From positions 434,001 through 498,000 of the forward strand of contig NZ_JH600284.1 of NCBI RefSeq assembly GCF_000245335.1: a DNA stretch of 64,000 nt, in the 5' to 3' direction. Under the pieces are notes generated by a model, which was given only the letters and a program-made list of their open reading frames with translations, was not told where the DNA came from and did no database searches. A program made the translations under genes and the position numbers. This document shows positions 17,272 through 26,308 of the stretch, in pieces; position 1 is the first letter of the stretch, and each line of letters starts with the position of its first letter. The stretch comes from Bacillus mojavensis RO-H-1 = KCTC 3706 (GTDB lineage Bacteria; Bacillota; Bacilli; Bacillales; Bacillaceae).

Positions 17272-18144
17272 ATGGAGAGATATGATGAATTGAAAAAGGG
17301 AGAATCCGGGGCGCTGGTCAGTATTGCCGCGTATCTTGTGCTGTCCGCGATTAAGCTGATCATCGGTTATGTATTCCACTCGGAAGCTCTTACGGCAGAC
17401 GGGTTAAATAACACAACCGACATTATTGCTTCTGTTGCTGTGCTGATCGGTCTCCGCATCTCTCAAAAGCCTCCTGATGAAGATCATCCTTACGGCCACT
17501 TTCGGGCGGAAACAATTGCATCCCTTATCGCATCGTTTATTATGATGGTTGTCGGCCTGCAAGTGCTTTTCAGCGCCGGTGAATCTATTTTTTCTGTGAA
17601 AGAAGAGACACCGGACATCATTGCGGCTTGGACGGCTGCAGGCGGGGCAGTCATGATGCTGATTGTCTATCAGTACAACAAAAGGCTTGCTAAAAAGGTG
17701 AACAGCCAAGCGCTGCTTGCGGCAGCTGCTGATAATAAGTCGGACGCGTTCGTCAGTGTCGGCACGTTTATCGGTATTTTGGCCGCGCAATTCCATCTGG
17801 CATGGATTGATACAGTGACAGCGTTTGTCATTGGCCTTCTCATTTGCAAAACGGCATGGGATATTTTCAAAGAATCATCGCATTCATTGACGGATGGCTT
17901 TGACGTAAAGGACATGTCCGATTATAAACAGACGATTGAAAAAATCTCCGGTGTCAGCCGTTTAAAAGACATCAAGGCGAGATATTTGGGCAGCTCTGTT
18001 CACGTAGATGTGGTGGTTGAAGTGTCCTCAGAGTTAAATATTACAGAGAGCCATGATATCGCGAATGAAATTGAGCGGAGAATGAAGGAGGAGCATGCGA
18101 TTGATTATTCGCATGTTCATATGGAGCCATTGGAAAACAAATAA
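17272..18144 (+). CDS. mneS: Manganese efflux pump of the CDF family (MneS, YeaB)
   Basis: A 290-aa cation diffusion facilitator. It has six predicted membrane helices, metal-site residues in ADGLNNTTD (helix 2) and AAADNKSDAF (helix 5), the HPYGHFRAE loop between helices 2 and 3, and a cytosolic C-terminal domain ending SHVHMEPLE. It exports Mn(II) by H+ exchange together with MneP. The ATG follows AAAGGAGGTTTTTTT; an upstream GTG in frame lacks a ribosome site. Monocistronic, ended by a terminator. Confidence 0.9.
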   Translation: MERYDELKKGESGALVSIAAYLVLSAIKLIIGYVFHSEALTADGLNNTTDIIASVAVLIGLRISQKPPDEDHPYGHFRAETIASLIASFIMMVVGLQVLFSAGESIFSVKEETPDIIAAWTAAGGAVMMLIVYQYNKRLAKKVNSQALLAAAADNKSDAFVSVGTFIGILAAQFHLAWIDTVTAFVIGLLICKTAWDIFKESSHSLTDGFDVKDMSDYKQTIEKISGVSRLKDIKARYLGSSVHVDVVVEVSSELNITESHDIANEIERRMKEEHAIDYSHVHMEPLENK

Positions 18145-18153
18145 CTGGTAAGG

Positions 18154-18180
18154 AGCTTCCTGTCATGGGAAGCTTTTTTT
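18154..18180 (+). terminator. Terminator of mneS
   Basis: AGCTTCC and GGAAGCT form a 7-bp stem around a short loop, followed by TTTTTTT. Confidence 0.88.
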
Positions 18181-18212
18181 GTTTGAATGGCCTGTATGTA
18201 TTGGTAACAATT

Positions 18213-18221
18213 TGCTAGAAT
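18213..18221 (+). promoter_or_regulatory. Extended -10 promoter of the yeaC operon (candidate)
   Basis: TGCTAGAAT is an extended -10 element 80 bp before yeaC, directly past the mneS terminator. The -35 region (TGTATG at 17 bp) is weak. Confidence 0.45.
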
Positions 18222-18301
18222 CGTTTTTTTATACAGGTCGTTTTTTGTGGTAAAGTTAGGTTACTATATGATGAATTTTGTAGATGACTAGGAGGAAGAG
18301 A

Positions 18302-19267
18302 ATGTCATACCAAGAAGACCTGCATCCTTTGCTGGGGAAAGCAGTTGAACATATCGATAAAGTAATGGTTGGAAAACGAGACATCGCAAAACTCAGCTTA
18401 GCAGCTATTCTTGCCAAAGGACATGTGCTGCTTGAAGATGTGCCGGGCGTAGGGAAAACGATGATGGTTCGCGCTCTGGCGAAATCAATCGGCGCAGATT
18501 TTAAACGAATTCAATTCACACCGGATTTGCTGCCCTCCGATGTAACGGGTGTTTCTATCTATAATGCGAAATCAATGGAGTTCGAATACCGGCCGGGCCC
18601 GATTATGGGGAATATCGTGCTGGCTGACGAAATCAACCGAACATCTCCTAAGACACAGTCTGCCTTACTTGAAGCGATGGAAGAGGGAAGCGTCACGGTT
18701 GATGGCAATACAATGCCGCTTGCCGCTCCATTTTTTGTCATGGCAACACAAAATCCAGTGGAATATGAAGGGACATATCCTTTGCCGGAAGCCCAGCTTG
18801 ACCGTTTTTTATTTAAACTTCGCATGGGCTATCCGTCCTTTGAAGAGGAATTCGATGTCTTATCTCTTCAGGAAAAAAGCCATCCGATTGAGACACTTGA
18901 GCCTGTGATTTCAAAAGAAGAATTCATTCGCCTGCAAAGAGAAGTGCAGGATGTCCGTGCTGATGACAGCATGAAGGAATATATTGTTGAAATCGTGCAG
19001 AAGACGAGACAGCATGCTTCAGTTCACTTAGGCGTCAGTCCGCGCGGATCCATCGGACTTATGAAAGCGGCCCAGGCCTTTGCGCTGCTTCATGGCCGCG
19101 ATTATGTCATTCCGGATGATATTCAATATCTAGCTCCTTATACGCTGCCGCACCGGATGCTTCTGCAGCCGGAAGCAAAATTCGAAGGGGTTCAGGCAGA
19201 AACAATCGTACGGGAGATCATGTCAAACGTGAAAGTTCCGGTTCAAAGGTCGTCGGTCCGCCGATGA
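18302..19267 (+). CDS. yeaC: MoxR-family AAA+ ATPase YeaC
   Basis: A 321-aa AAA+ ATPase of the MoxR class. Walker A is EDVPGVGKTMM near residue 46, Walker B is VLADEINR near 108, sensor 1 is FVMATQNPVEYEG, and arginine and sensor-2 regions follow. Such ATPases act as chaperones that activate partner proteins carrying von Willebrand-like domains; the next gene, yeaD, is the expected partner. The ATG follows AGGAGGAAGAG. It overlaps yeaD by 4 bp. The biological target is unknown. Confidence 0.9.
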   Translation: MSYQEDLHPLLGKAVEHIDKVMVGKRDIAKLSLAAILAKGHVLLEDVPGVGKTMMVRALAKSIGADFKRIQFTPDLLPSDVTGVSIYNAKSMEFEYRPGPIMGNIVLADEINRTSPKTQSALLEAMEEGSVTVDGNTMPLAAPFFVMATQNPVEYEGTYPLPEAQLDRFLFKLRMGYPSFEEEFDVLSLQEKSHPIETLEPVISKEEFIRLQREVQDVRADDSMKEYIVEIVQKTRQHASVHLGVSPRGSIGLMKAAQAFALLHGRDYVIPDDIQYLAPYTLPHRMLLQPEAKFEGVQAETIVREIMSNVKVPVQRSSVRR

Positions 19268-20460
19268 AAAAGACATTTCAATGGTTGATGTACGGGTGGA
19301 AACTGCTCGCATTAACGTTATTGACGGGTGCTGTTTTCTCTTATGCAATGTTTCAGGGCGGCTTTGTCAGCTGGTTTTTGTTTTATGCATTTCTCCCTTT
19401 TGTTGTATACGCCGGGCTGCTGGCGATGTACCCTCTCCGCTCTTTTCAGGTGTCGCGGCATATCGTCAAAACGCAATTGCATGCGGGAGACAGGCTGGAA
19501 GCTTCGATTACGCTTAAAAGAAAACTGCCGTTTCCCCTGATGTATATGGTGATTGAAGATTGTTTGCCGTCAGGGTTAGAGCCATTAAACGGAGATGAAG
19601 TTTTGGCCAAACAGCTGGTGTTTCCGTGGTTCAAACGGAGCATCACGATGTCATATCAAATAGCGCCAGTACCGCGTGGAGAACATCATTTTCATGCCGT
19701 CAGGGTGCGGGCCGGGGATGTTCTCGGCCTGATTGAAAAAACGGCGTTTTATGGAGCAGATGATGCGGTGTTTGTTTATCCGTCCTTTCAGTCTCTTCAG
19801 TATCAGCTGAATGAGCGTTATCAGGAAGATGGCGTAAGCGGGGCATCGCCTGTTCATCAGCACCAGTCTTCAGTCGCAGCGAGTGTAAGGAACTATCAGC
19901 CGGGAGACCGTTTTGCGGCGTTAGACTGGAAGACTTCGGCAAGAAGGAGCCAGCTGATGACGAAGGAATTTGAACCGTCAAAAAGCAAAAACCTGTTTCT
20001 TCTGATGGACCGTTTTAGTTCTGACGGATTCGAAGAGGTTGTTTCCGTGACAGCTTCAATTCTTCATTCTGTTTTAAAAAATAGCGCAGGAGCAGGTCTG
20101 GCTTCAATCGGTAAGGAAAGGTCCATTTTTCCGATTCAGGAGGGAGAGCAGCATTTTAAACACATGCTGCATCATTTAGCCGTTTGCGATTGTAATGCTG
20201 CTGACCGCGTAAGCCGCTATGCACGTGAGGAGCTTGGGAAGCCGTCTGTTCGCCAGGCTGATAAAGTGATTGTCACGGGGCAGATCACTGAGGATTTGAT
20301 GAGAATGCCAGAAGCAGGGATCAGCCCGGTTACCATTATACTCGCAAAAGAGAAAGACACCGATCTTTCTCAGGGTGAGTATATGATGATCGAACGCTTG
20401 CTGAAACACCAAATCAGAGTTCAAATCATGAGAGGCGGGCGAGCTTCGCGTGTTGTTTAG
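19264..20460 (+). CDS. yeaD: DUF58-family membrane protein YeaD
   Basis: A 398-aa protein with two hydrophobic helices at the N-terminus (residues about 12-58) and a soluble DUF58 region. The hallmark phrase near residues 205-225 is VRNYQPGDRFAALDWKTSAR, followed by a von Willebrand-A-like portion (LFLLMDRFSSDGF). The triad MoxR-ATPase, DUF58 protein and transglutaminase is conserved in many bacteria and is thought to act on the envelope. It overlaps yeaC and lies 20 bp before yebA. Confidence 0.9.
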   Translation: MKKTFQWLMYGWKLLALTLLTGAVFSYAMFQGGFVSWFLFYAFLPFVVYAGLLAMYPLRSFQVSRHIVKTQLHAGDRLEASITLKRKLPFPLMYMVIEDCLPSGLEPLNGDEVLAKQLVFPWFKRSITMSYQIAPVPRGEHHFHAVRVRAGDVLGLIEKTAFYGADDAVFVYPSFQSLQYQLNERYQEDGVSGASPVHQHQSSVAASVRNYQPGDRFAALDWKTSARRSQLMTKEFEPSKSKNLFLLMDRFSSDGFEEVVSVTASILHSVLKNSAGAGLASIGKERSIFPIQEGEQHFKHMLHHLAVCDCNAADRVSRYAREELGKPSVRQADKVIVTGQITEDLMRMPEAGISPVTIILAKEKDTDLSQGEYMMIERLLKHQIRVQIMRGGRASRVV

Positions 20461-20480
20461 AAAGAGAGGTGACGGTGTAC

Positions 20481-22685
20481 ATGCCGCTTGATGATCAGAA
20501 GGGAAACCGTTTGAGCTTGCTGTTATTTTATTTTCTGGCTTTTTTATTGCTGTGGGAGTGGCTAAGGCCGCTGGATCATTTTACTGACACGAAGCATACG
20601 GGCTTTTTTATTGTCTTTATCGGCTTGACGTTTCTGCTGACTTTTTTCAGGATGAGGTGGTTTGTCACCGTTCCTTTTTGTGTCTTATTCACGTTCATTT
20701 CGATACACATATTGTTTTACGAAGGGTCTATTTTTGACTTGAGCTGGATCAGCTCTTTTTTACAGGACGTCTATTTGAATATCACATTTATTCAGACAGG
20801 ACAATGGAATGATATGATTCCTTCTTTTCGGACCCTGCTGTTTTTTGTGCTGCTGTGGCTACTGGTCTACCTCCTCCATTACTGGGTGATTTACCAGAGG
20901 AGAATCTTATTTTTCTTTATGATGACAGTGGCATATATTACGATTCTTGATACATTTACGCCTTATGACGCTTCCTACGCCGTTATCCGTATCGTGCTGA
21001 TTGGTTTCTTTATGATGGGCCTTCTGTATTTGGAACGCATTAAGCTGATGGAACGAATAACACTACCGAAAGCGTCTGTTCTGAAATGGTTTCTCCCCCT
21101 GTCTGTGCTGATTTTGGCCGCGGTGGGATTTGGGCTTGCCGCCCCGAAATCAGATCCGAAGTGGCCGGATCCCGTTCCTTTTCTCAAAAAAGTCACCAAT
21201 CAAGATCGGGTGCCGGCAGGAGAAAGTAAAATCGGATACGGGAATCACGATGAATCGCTTGGCGGTCCGTTTCAGCAGGACGATACCCCTGTTTTCACGT
21301 GGCAGGGAAAAGAGCGCACATATTTCCGCGTGGAAACGAAGGATACGTATACGGGAAAAGGCTGGATTGAAACAGATACAGGCATGTCGTATCAGCTTAG
21401 CGGCGGCAATGTGGAAAATCTGTGGTTTGATCATAAGGTTTCCACAGAGCGAAACACTGTACGTGTAAAGGTCGATGAGCATTATGGATATAACCATGTA
21501 ATGTATCCGATTGGTGCGCAAAATATTAAGCCTAAGCAGGCCGTCTCACTTGAAATGAACGGGAACACTGAACAAATAACTCCGATCAGTGAGCAGAGCG
21601 GTGATATTCGGAACATGGGCAGTTATACAGTGACGTACAATTCCCCGGTCTATAAACAGGATGAGCTGAAAAAAGTGAAAGTAAGACAAAACAGTGAGGA
21701 GTACACATTCAGCGATCGCTATATGCAACTGCCTGATACACTTCCTGAGCGGGTGAAAAACCTTGCGATAAAGCTGACTGAGGGCCAGGATAATATGTTT
21801 GATAAGGTGAAAGCTATTGAGGACTATTTAGGATCAAATGAGTTCACCTATGAAACAGAAAACGTGACCGTCCCTAAAGATGACGAAGATTATGTGGATC
21901 AATTTCTGTTTGAAACAAAGGTAGGCTATTGTGATAACTTTTCGTCCTCGATGGTGGTGCTCCTGCGTTCAGCTGGCATTCCGGCACGCTGGGTAAAGGG
22001 ATATACGTCAGGTGAATATAAAGAAGCGGGGAACAAAAAAGGCAGCATCTATGAAGTGACAAATAACAACGCCCATTCTTGGGTAGAAGTGTATTTTCCA
22101 GAGCAGGGCTGGGTCACTTTTGAGCCGACAAAAGGATTCACAAATCCGGCTGAGTTTGCTTCCTCTGATAAAAAGGATTCCGGCAGCGAGAGCAGCAATC
22201 CGCCTGAGAAAGCAAAAGAGGACCAGAAAGAAGAGAGAAAACAGCCGGAGAAAGAGGAAAAACAAAAGGAAAAACGTGAGCCTGCCGTTTCTAAAAAAAC
22301 GCCGTCTGCGCATGCAAGTGTTAGTACAGGCTGGTATGTCGCCATTGCTGCGGTACTTTTGGCAGCGGTGTTGCTGTATGTATTCCGTTCGTTATGGCTG
22401 CCTGTTTTCACAGTGAGAAAATTGAAGCGCCGCAGTGATCAGCATGTGTTTTTTGAGGCATACGGCGCGCTTCTGAAACAGATGAAAAGAAGAGGCCTGC
22501 CCAAACGTGACAGCGAAACGCTGCGGGAATATGCAAAACGAATTGACGAAACATATCATTCTGAAGACATGTTAAAGCTGACAGCAAACTATGAGCGGGC
22601 GCTGTACAGAAATGATGATGCGGCAAAGCTTTGGAATGATTCCAGAGAGTTATGGGAAAATTTAATTAAAAGAAGATGGTCTTGA
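20481..22685 (+). CDS. yebA: Membrane transglutaminase-like protein YebA
   Basis: A large protein of about 734 aa. The first 220 residues contain about six membrane helices. An extracellular transglutaminase core follows, with the catalytic Cys in VGYCDNFSSSM, His in NNAHSWVEVYF and the third position in FEPTKGF, where Glu-Pro-Thr replaces the common Asp-Pro-Thr. Then come a Lys/Glu-rich linker, one more helix and a cytosolic DUF4129-like tail. GTG codons at 20469 and 20475 are alternative starts; the AGAGAGGTGA ribosome site overlaps the first. Third gene of the yeaC operon. Confidence 0.87.
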   Translation: MPLDDQKGNRLSLLLFYFLAFLLLWEWLRPLDHFTDTKHTGFFIVFIGLTFLLTFFRMRWFVTVPFCVLFTFISIHILFYEGSIFDLSWISSFLQDVYLNITFIQTGQWNDMIPSFRTLLFFVLLWLLVYLLHYWVIYQRRILFFFMMTVAYITILDTFTPYDASYAVIRIVLIGFFMMGLLYLERIKLMERITLPKASVLKWFLPLSVLILAAVGFGLAAPKSDPKWPDPVPFLKKVTNQDRVPAGESKIGYGNHDESLGGPFQQDDTPVFTWQGKERTYFRVETKDTYTGKGWIETDTGMSYQLSGGNVENLWFDHKVSTERNTVRVKVDEHYGYNHVMYPIGAQNIKPKQAVSLEMNGNTEQITPISEQSGDIRNMGSYTVTYNSPVYKQDELKKVKVRQNSEEYTFSDRYMQLPDTLPERVKNLAIKLTEGQDNMFDKVKAIEDYLGSNEFTYETENVTVPKDDEDYVDQFLFETKVGYCDNFSSSMVVLLRSAGIPARWVKGYTSGEYKEAGNKKGSIYEVTNNNAHSWVEVYFPEQGWVTFEPTKGFTNPAEFASSDKKDSGSESSNPPEKAKEDQKEERKQPEKEEKQKEKREPAVSKKTPSAHASVSTGWYVAIAAVLLAAVLLYVFRSLWLPVFTVRKLKRRSDQHVFFEAYGALLKQMKRRGLPKRDSETLREYAKRIDETYHSEDMLKLTANYERALYRNDDAAKLWNDSRELWENLIKRRWS

Positions 22686-22710
22686 CCGCTTATCGACGTG
22701 TTGTTAGAAT
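22682..22710 (+). promoter_or_regulatory. Sigma-A promoter of guaA, overlapping the yebA stop
   Basis: TTGACC at 22682-22687, 17 bp, then TAGAAT at 22705-22710 with the extended -10 TG two bases before. The -35 shares bases with the yebA stop codon. Transcription would start near 22717, giving a leader of about 130 nt. Confidence 0.75.
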
Positions 22711-22723
22711 TAGTGAATATTAT

Positions 22724-22810
22724 CGGAGTCTGGGAGCGAGTTGCCTGACTCCGGCAAACGGCCTTGCCAAAAGAGGGCGGAGCGTGTTTCATATCTGTCC
22801 TCGTTTTTTT
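22724..22810 (+). other. Structured leader of guaA with alternative hairpins
   Basis: CGGAGTC (22724-22730) can pair with GACTCCG (22747-22753). TTGCC (22741-22745) and TTGCC (22764-22768) compete for GGCAA (22753-22757). Further on, GAGGGC (22773-22778) pairs with GTCCTC (22797-22802), followed by GTTTTTTT. The last element may be the yebA-operon terminator, an attenuator of guaA, or both, because the guaA promoter lies upstream of it. Confidence 0.5.
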
Positions 22811-22847
22811 CTGTGTCAAAAAACTTAGAGGAGATTAGGTGACAACC

Positions 22848-24389
22848 ATGACAAAGTTAGTGAATGAAATGATTCTTGTCCTTGATTTCGGCAGTCAGTA
22901 CAATCAGCTGATTACACGCCGCATCCGTGAATTTGGTGTATACAGTGAGCTGCATCCCCATACATTGACGGCTGAAGAAATTAAAGAAATGAATCCAAAA
23001 GGAATTATTTTATCCGGCGGTCCGAACAGTGTATATGATGAAGGCTCTTTCCGCTGTGACGAGAAAATCTTCGAATTAGATGTTCCTGTATTGGGAATTT
23101 GCTATGGCATGCAGCTGATGACCCATTACCTTGGTGGTAAAGTAGAAGCGGCCAGCCAGCGTGAATACGGTAAAGCGAACATCCATATCGAAGGAACACC
23201 TGATTTGTTCAAAGATCTTCCGAATGAACAAGTGGTTTGGATGAGCCACGGTGACTTGGTTGTAGAAGTGCCTGAAGGTTTCACTGTTGATGCGACAAGC
23301 CATCACTGCCCGAACTCAGCGATGAGCAAAGCGGATAAAAAATGGTACGGTGTTCAGTTCCATCCGGAAGTGCGCCATTCTGAATACGGCAATGACCTTC
23401 TGAAAAACTTTGTATTCGGGGTTTGCGAATGCGAAGGCAAATGGTCAATGGAGAACTTTATCGAAATCGAAATGCAAAAAATCCGTGAAACGGTCGGGGA
23501 CAAACAGGTTCTTTGCGCGCTAAGCGGCGGCGTTGATTCCTCTGTTGTTGCTGTTTTGATTCATAAAGCGATCGGCGACCAGCTGACTTGTATCTTTGTA
23601 GACCATGGCCTGCTCCGTAAAGGCGAGGCTGAAGGTGTTATGAAAACATTCAGCGAAGGCTTTAACATGAACGTGATTAAAGTAGACGCAAAAGACAGAT
23701 TCTTAAATAAACTGAAAGGCGTTTCTGATCCTGAGCAAAAACGCAAAATCATCGGTAATGAATTTATTTATGTGTTCGACGATGAAGCGGACAAGCTCAA
23801 AGGCATCGACTACCTTGCACAAGGAACGCTTTACACTGATATCATCGAGAGCGGTACTGCAACGGCGCAAACGATCAAATCTCACCATAATGTCGGCGGG
23901 CTTCCTGAAGACATGCAGTTTGAACTGATCGAGCCGCTAAACACGCTCTTCAAAGACGAAGTGCGCGCGCTTGGCACAGAGCTCGGCATTCCGGATGAAA
24001 TCGTATGGCGCCAGCCTTTCCCAGGACCGGGCCTCGGCATCCGCGTTCTTGGCGAAGTAACAGAAGAAAAACTGGAAATCGTTCGTGAATCAGATGCGAT
24101 TTTGCGTGAAGAAGTAGCAAATCACGGGTTAGAGCGTGATATCTGGCAATACTTCACTGTTCTTCCTGACATCCGCAGCGTTGGTGTTATGGGTGACGCA
24201 AGAACATATGATTACACAATCGGAATTCGCGCCGTTACTTCAATTGACGGCATGACTTCTGACTGGGCGCGTATCCCATGGGATGTGCTTGAAGTGATTT
24301 CTACACGTATCGTAAACGAAGTGAAGCACATTAACCGCGTGGTGTACGATATTACAAGTAAGCCGCCTGCGACGATTGAGTGGGAATAA
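22848..24389 (+). CDS. guaA: GMP synthase (glutamine-hydrolysing)
   Basis: A 513-aa enzyme that converts XMP to GMP with ATP and glutamine. The N-terminal class-I amidotransferase domain has the nucleophile in [10 protein letters not shown] (about residue 86) and the His/Glu pair in QFHPEV. The ATP-pyrophosphatase domain begins with the PP-loop ALSGGVDSS near 230. The C-terminal dimerisation domain ends [14 protein letters not shown] nine bases upstream (22839) is also possible, with GAGGAG before it. 513 aa is the known length. It supplies the GMP branch of the purine pathway encoded downstream. Confidence 0.96.
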   Translation: MTKLVNEMILVLDFGSQYNQLITRRIREFGVYSELHPHTLTAEEIKEMNPKGIILSGGPNSVYDEGSFRCDEKIFELDVPVLGICYGMQLMTHYLGGKVEAASQREYGKANIHIEGTPDLFKDLPNEQVVWMSHGDLVVEVPEGFTVDATSHHCPNSAMSKADKKWYGVQFHPEVRHSEYGNDLLKNFVFGVCECEGKWSMENFIEIEMQKIRETVGDKQVLCALSGGVDSSVVAVLIHKAIGDQLTCIFVDHGLLRKGEAEGVMKTFSEGFNMNVIKVDAKDRFLNKLKGVSDPEQKRKIIGNEFIYVFDDEADKLKGIDYLAQGTLYTDIIESGTATAQTIKSHHNVGGLPEDMQFELIEPLNTLFKDEVRALGTELGIPDEIVWRQPFPGPGLGIRVLGEVTEEKLEIVRESDAILREEVANHGLERDIWQYFTVLPDIRSVGVMGDARTYDYTIGIRAVTSIDGMTSDWARIPWDVLEVISTRIVNEVKHINRVVYDITSKPPATIEWE

Positions 24390-24401
24390 GTAAAATTAGC
24401 G

Positions 24402-24446
24402 AAAACCATTTTCTTTGGCAATTATGCCGAGAAGATGGTTTTTTTG
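24402..24446 (+). terminator. Terminator of guaA
   Basis: AAACCATTTTCT pairs with AGAAGATGGTTT (one G-U), and an inner TTGGCA/TGCCGA extends the stem; TTTTTT follows. Confidence 0.88.
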
Positions 24447-24449
24447 TTT

Positions 24450-24491
24450 ATTACGAACAAAATCAATTTTTAACCGACTATTGTTCGTTTT
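24450..24491. promoter_or_regulatory. PurR box pair upstream of pbuG
   Basis: A forward CGAAC at 24454-24458 (in TTACGAACAAAA) and an inverted GTTCG at 24483-24487 (ATTGTTCGTTT) make the convergent PurBox pair. Their spacing, 29 bp centre to centre, is identical to that of the purE pair in this window. Confidence 0.8.
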
Positions 24492-24497
24492 TTTATA

Positions 24498-24526
24498 TTG
24501 TTTTTTCAAATCGAACTTGGTACAAT
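24498..24526 (+). promoter_or_regulatory. Sigma-A promoter of pbuG
   Basis: TTGTTT, 17 bp, TACAAT. It lies between the PurR boxes and the riboswitch; the start would be near 24533. Confidence 0.7.
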
Positions 24527-24550
24527 AGACACAGAAATCAAATAAGATGA

Positions 24551-24714
24551 ATTCGTATAATCGCGGGGATATGGCTCGCAAGTCTCTACCAAGCTACCGT
24601 AAATGGCTTGACTACGTAAACATTTCTTTCGTTTGATATAAATAAAACACGTTTATTTATTCAAACTGGAATCCGTCTGTAGTCAAGCGTCCCAAAATAT
24701 ATTGGGGCGTTTTT
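24551..24714 (+). ncRNA. Guanine riboswitch of pbuG with terminator
   Basis: The aptamer (about 24551-24620) carries the purine-riboswitch core TATAATC, GGATATGG, TCTCTACC, CCGTAAA and GACTACG. The C in GACTACG is the base that selects guanine over adenine. The 3' aptamer strand CTTGACTAC (24607-24615) is exactly complementary to GTAGTCAAG (24679-24687), which overlaps the left arm of a terminator (GCGTCCC/GGGGCGT, then TTTTT, ending about 24714). Guanine binding therefore frees the terminator and stops pbuG. Confidence 0.96.
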
Positions 24715-24769
24715 TATTTGGCGATTTCAGGGCAGGATAAATAGCAAAGAGTGAAGGGAGTCAAATAGC

Positions 24770-26092
24770 TTGAAAAAGTTTTTTCAGTTTGATGAGCTGG
24801 GCACCAGCTATCGCAACGAAATCATCGGCGGATTAACGACCTTTTTATCCATGGCGTATATCCTGTTCGTCAATCCGATTACACTAGCTTTGGAAAGTGT
24901 AAAAGATTTTCCGGAAGCATTGAGAATAGATCAAGGTGCGGTCTTTACGGCGACAGCTTTGGCGTCAGCAGCAGGCTGTATTTTAATGGGCTTAATTGCG
25001 AGATATCCGATTGCCATTGCGCCCGGTATGGGGCTGAACGCGTTTTTTGCGTTTTCTGTTGTTCTCGGTATGGGGATTTCCTGGCAGGCCGCTTTGTCTG
25101 GTGTTTTCATTTCAGGACTTATCTTTGTTGCTCTTTCTTTAACAGGTTTTCGTGAAAAAATCATTAACGCTATTCCGCCTGAGCTGAAATTGGCAGTCGG
25201 AGCGGGGATTGGCCTATTTATTACATTTGTCGGCTTACAGGGCTCAGGGATCATTGCATCGAATCCTTCAACCCTTGTTACAATCGGAAACATTCACAGC
25301 GGCCCTGTGCTGTTAACGATTTTCGGTGTCATTGTAACGGTTATTTTAATGGTGCTTCGCGTGAACGCAGGCGTGTTTATCGGGATGCTGTTAACGGCGA
25401 TTGCCGGTATGATTTTCGGTTTGGTTCCGGTTCCGTCTCAAATCGTCGGAAGTGTGCCAAGCCTTGAATCGACGTTTGGACAAGCTTGGATTCACTTGCC
25501 GGATATTTTCTCTGTGCAAATGCTGATCGTCATTTTAACATTCTTATTTGTCGGATTTTTTGATACGGCTGGTACACTGGTTGCTGTGGCAACACAGGCT
25601 GGTTTAATGAAGGAAAACAAATTGCCGCGTGCAGGCCGTGCACTTTTAGCTGACTCAACTTCAATCGTTATCGGCTCCGTGCTTGGGACGTCTACAACAA
25701 CGTCTTATGTGGAATCAAGCTCGGGTGTTGCTGCGGGGGCCCGTTCCGGTTTTGCGGCAATTGTAACTGGGATTCTCTTTTTGCTCGCTATGTTTTTCTC
25801 ACCGCTTCTATCAGTCGTTACGTCAAATGTAACAGCTCCGGCACTGATCATAGTGGGTGCATTAATGGTAGCGCCGCTTGGCAAAATCGCTTGGGATAAG
25901 TTTGAAGTGGCGGTTCCCGCTTTCCTTACAATGATCATGATGCCGCTAACGTACAGCATTGCGACTGGAATTGCGATCGGATTTATTTTCTACCCGATTA
26001 CAATGGTGTGCAAAGGGAAAGCCAAAGAGGTTCATCCGATCATGTACGGACTGTTTGTTGTATTTATTCTTTACTTTATTTTCTTGAAATAA
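24770..26092 (+). CDS. pbuG: Hypoxanthine/guanine permease
   Basis: A 440-aa AzgA-type nucleobase permease of the NCS2 group with many membrane segments. Family phrases visible are FLSMAYILFVNPITL near residue 27, APGMGLNAFFAFSV near 86 and FFDTAGTLVAVATQAGL near 265. It imports hypoxanthine and guanine for salvage. It starts with TTG after GAAGGGAGTCAAATAGC. Control is double: PurR boxes at the promoter and a guanine riboswitch in the leader. Confidence 0.94.
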   Translation: MKKFFQFDELGTSYRNEIIGGLTTFLSMAYILFVNPITLALESVKDFPEALRIDQGAVFTATALASAAGCILMGLIARYPIAIAPGMGLNAFFAFSVVLGMGISWQAALSGVFISGLIFVALSLTGFREKIINAIPPELKLAVGAGIGLFITFVGLQGSGIIASNPSTLVTIGNIHSGPVLLTIFGVIVTVILMVLRVNAGVFIGMLLTAIAGMIFGLVPVPSQIVGSVPSLESTFGQAWIHLPDIFSVQMLIVILTFLFVGFFDTAGTLVAVATQAGLMKENKLPRAGRALLADSTSIVIGSVLGTSTTTSYVESSSGVAAGARSGFAAIVTGILFLLAMFFSPLLSVVTSNVTAPALIIVGALMVAPLGKIAWDKFEVAVPAFLTMIMMPLTYSIATGIAIGFIFYPITMVCKGKAKEVHPIMYGLFVVFILYFIFLK

Positions 26093-26098
26093 TGATTG

Positions 26099-26132
26099 AA
26101 AACCAGCTGCAGTTTTTGCGGCTGGTTTTTTA
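26099..26132 (+). terminator. Terminator of pbuG
   Basis: AACCAGC and GCTGGTT arms with a 13-base loop, followed by a T run. Confidence 0.85.
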
Positions 26133-26308
26133 TTTTGTTGCGAAAGGCAAAACCATTTCATATCATATACCGTCATGTAGTTGTGCCGCCATTGTTTACT
26201 GAAATGGAAATGACTTGACTGTTCAGGAAGGCTTCGGTACCTTATATAAGTGTTTTATTTTCTTGCTGAATGGTATTCCGCCGTATATTTTTGATAGGAG
26301 TTGCTAAC

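Noticed and set aside
22008..22411. Minus-strand ORFs across the Lys/Glu-rich linker of yebA
   Set aside because: Phe/Leu/Ser-rich products are the expected antisense reading of Lys/Glu codons.
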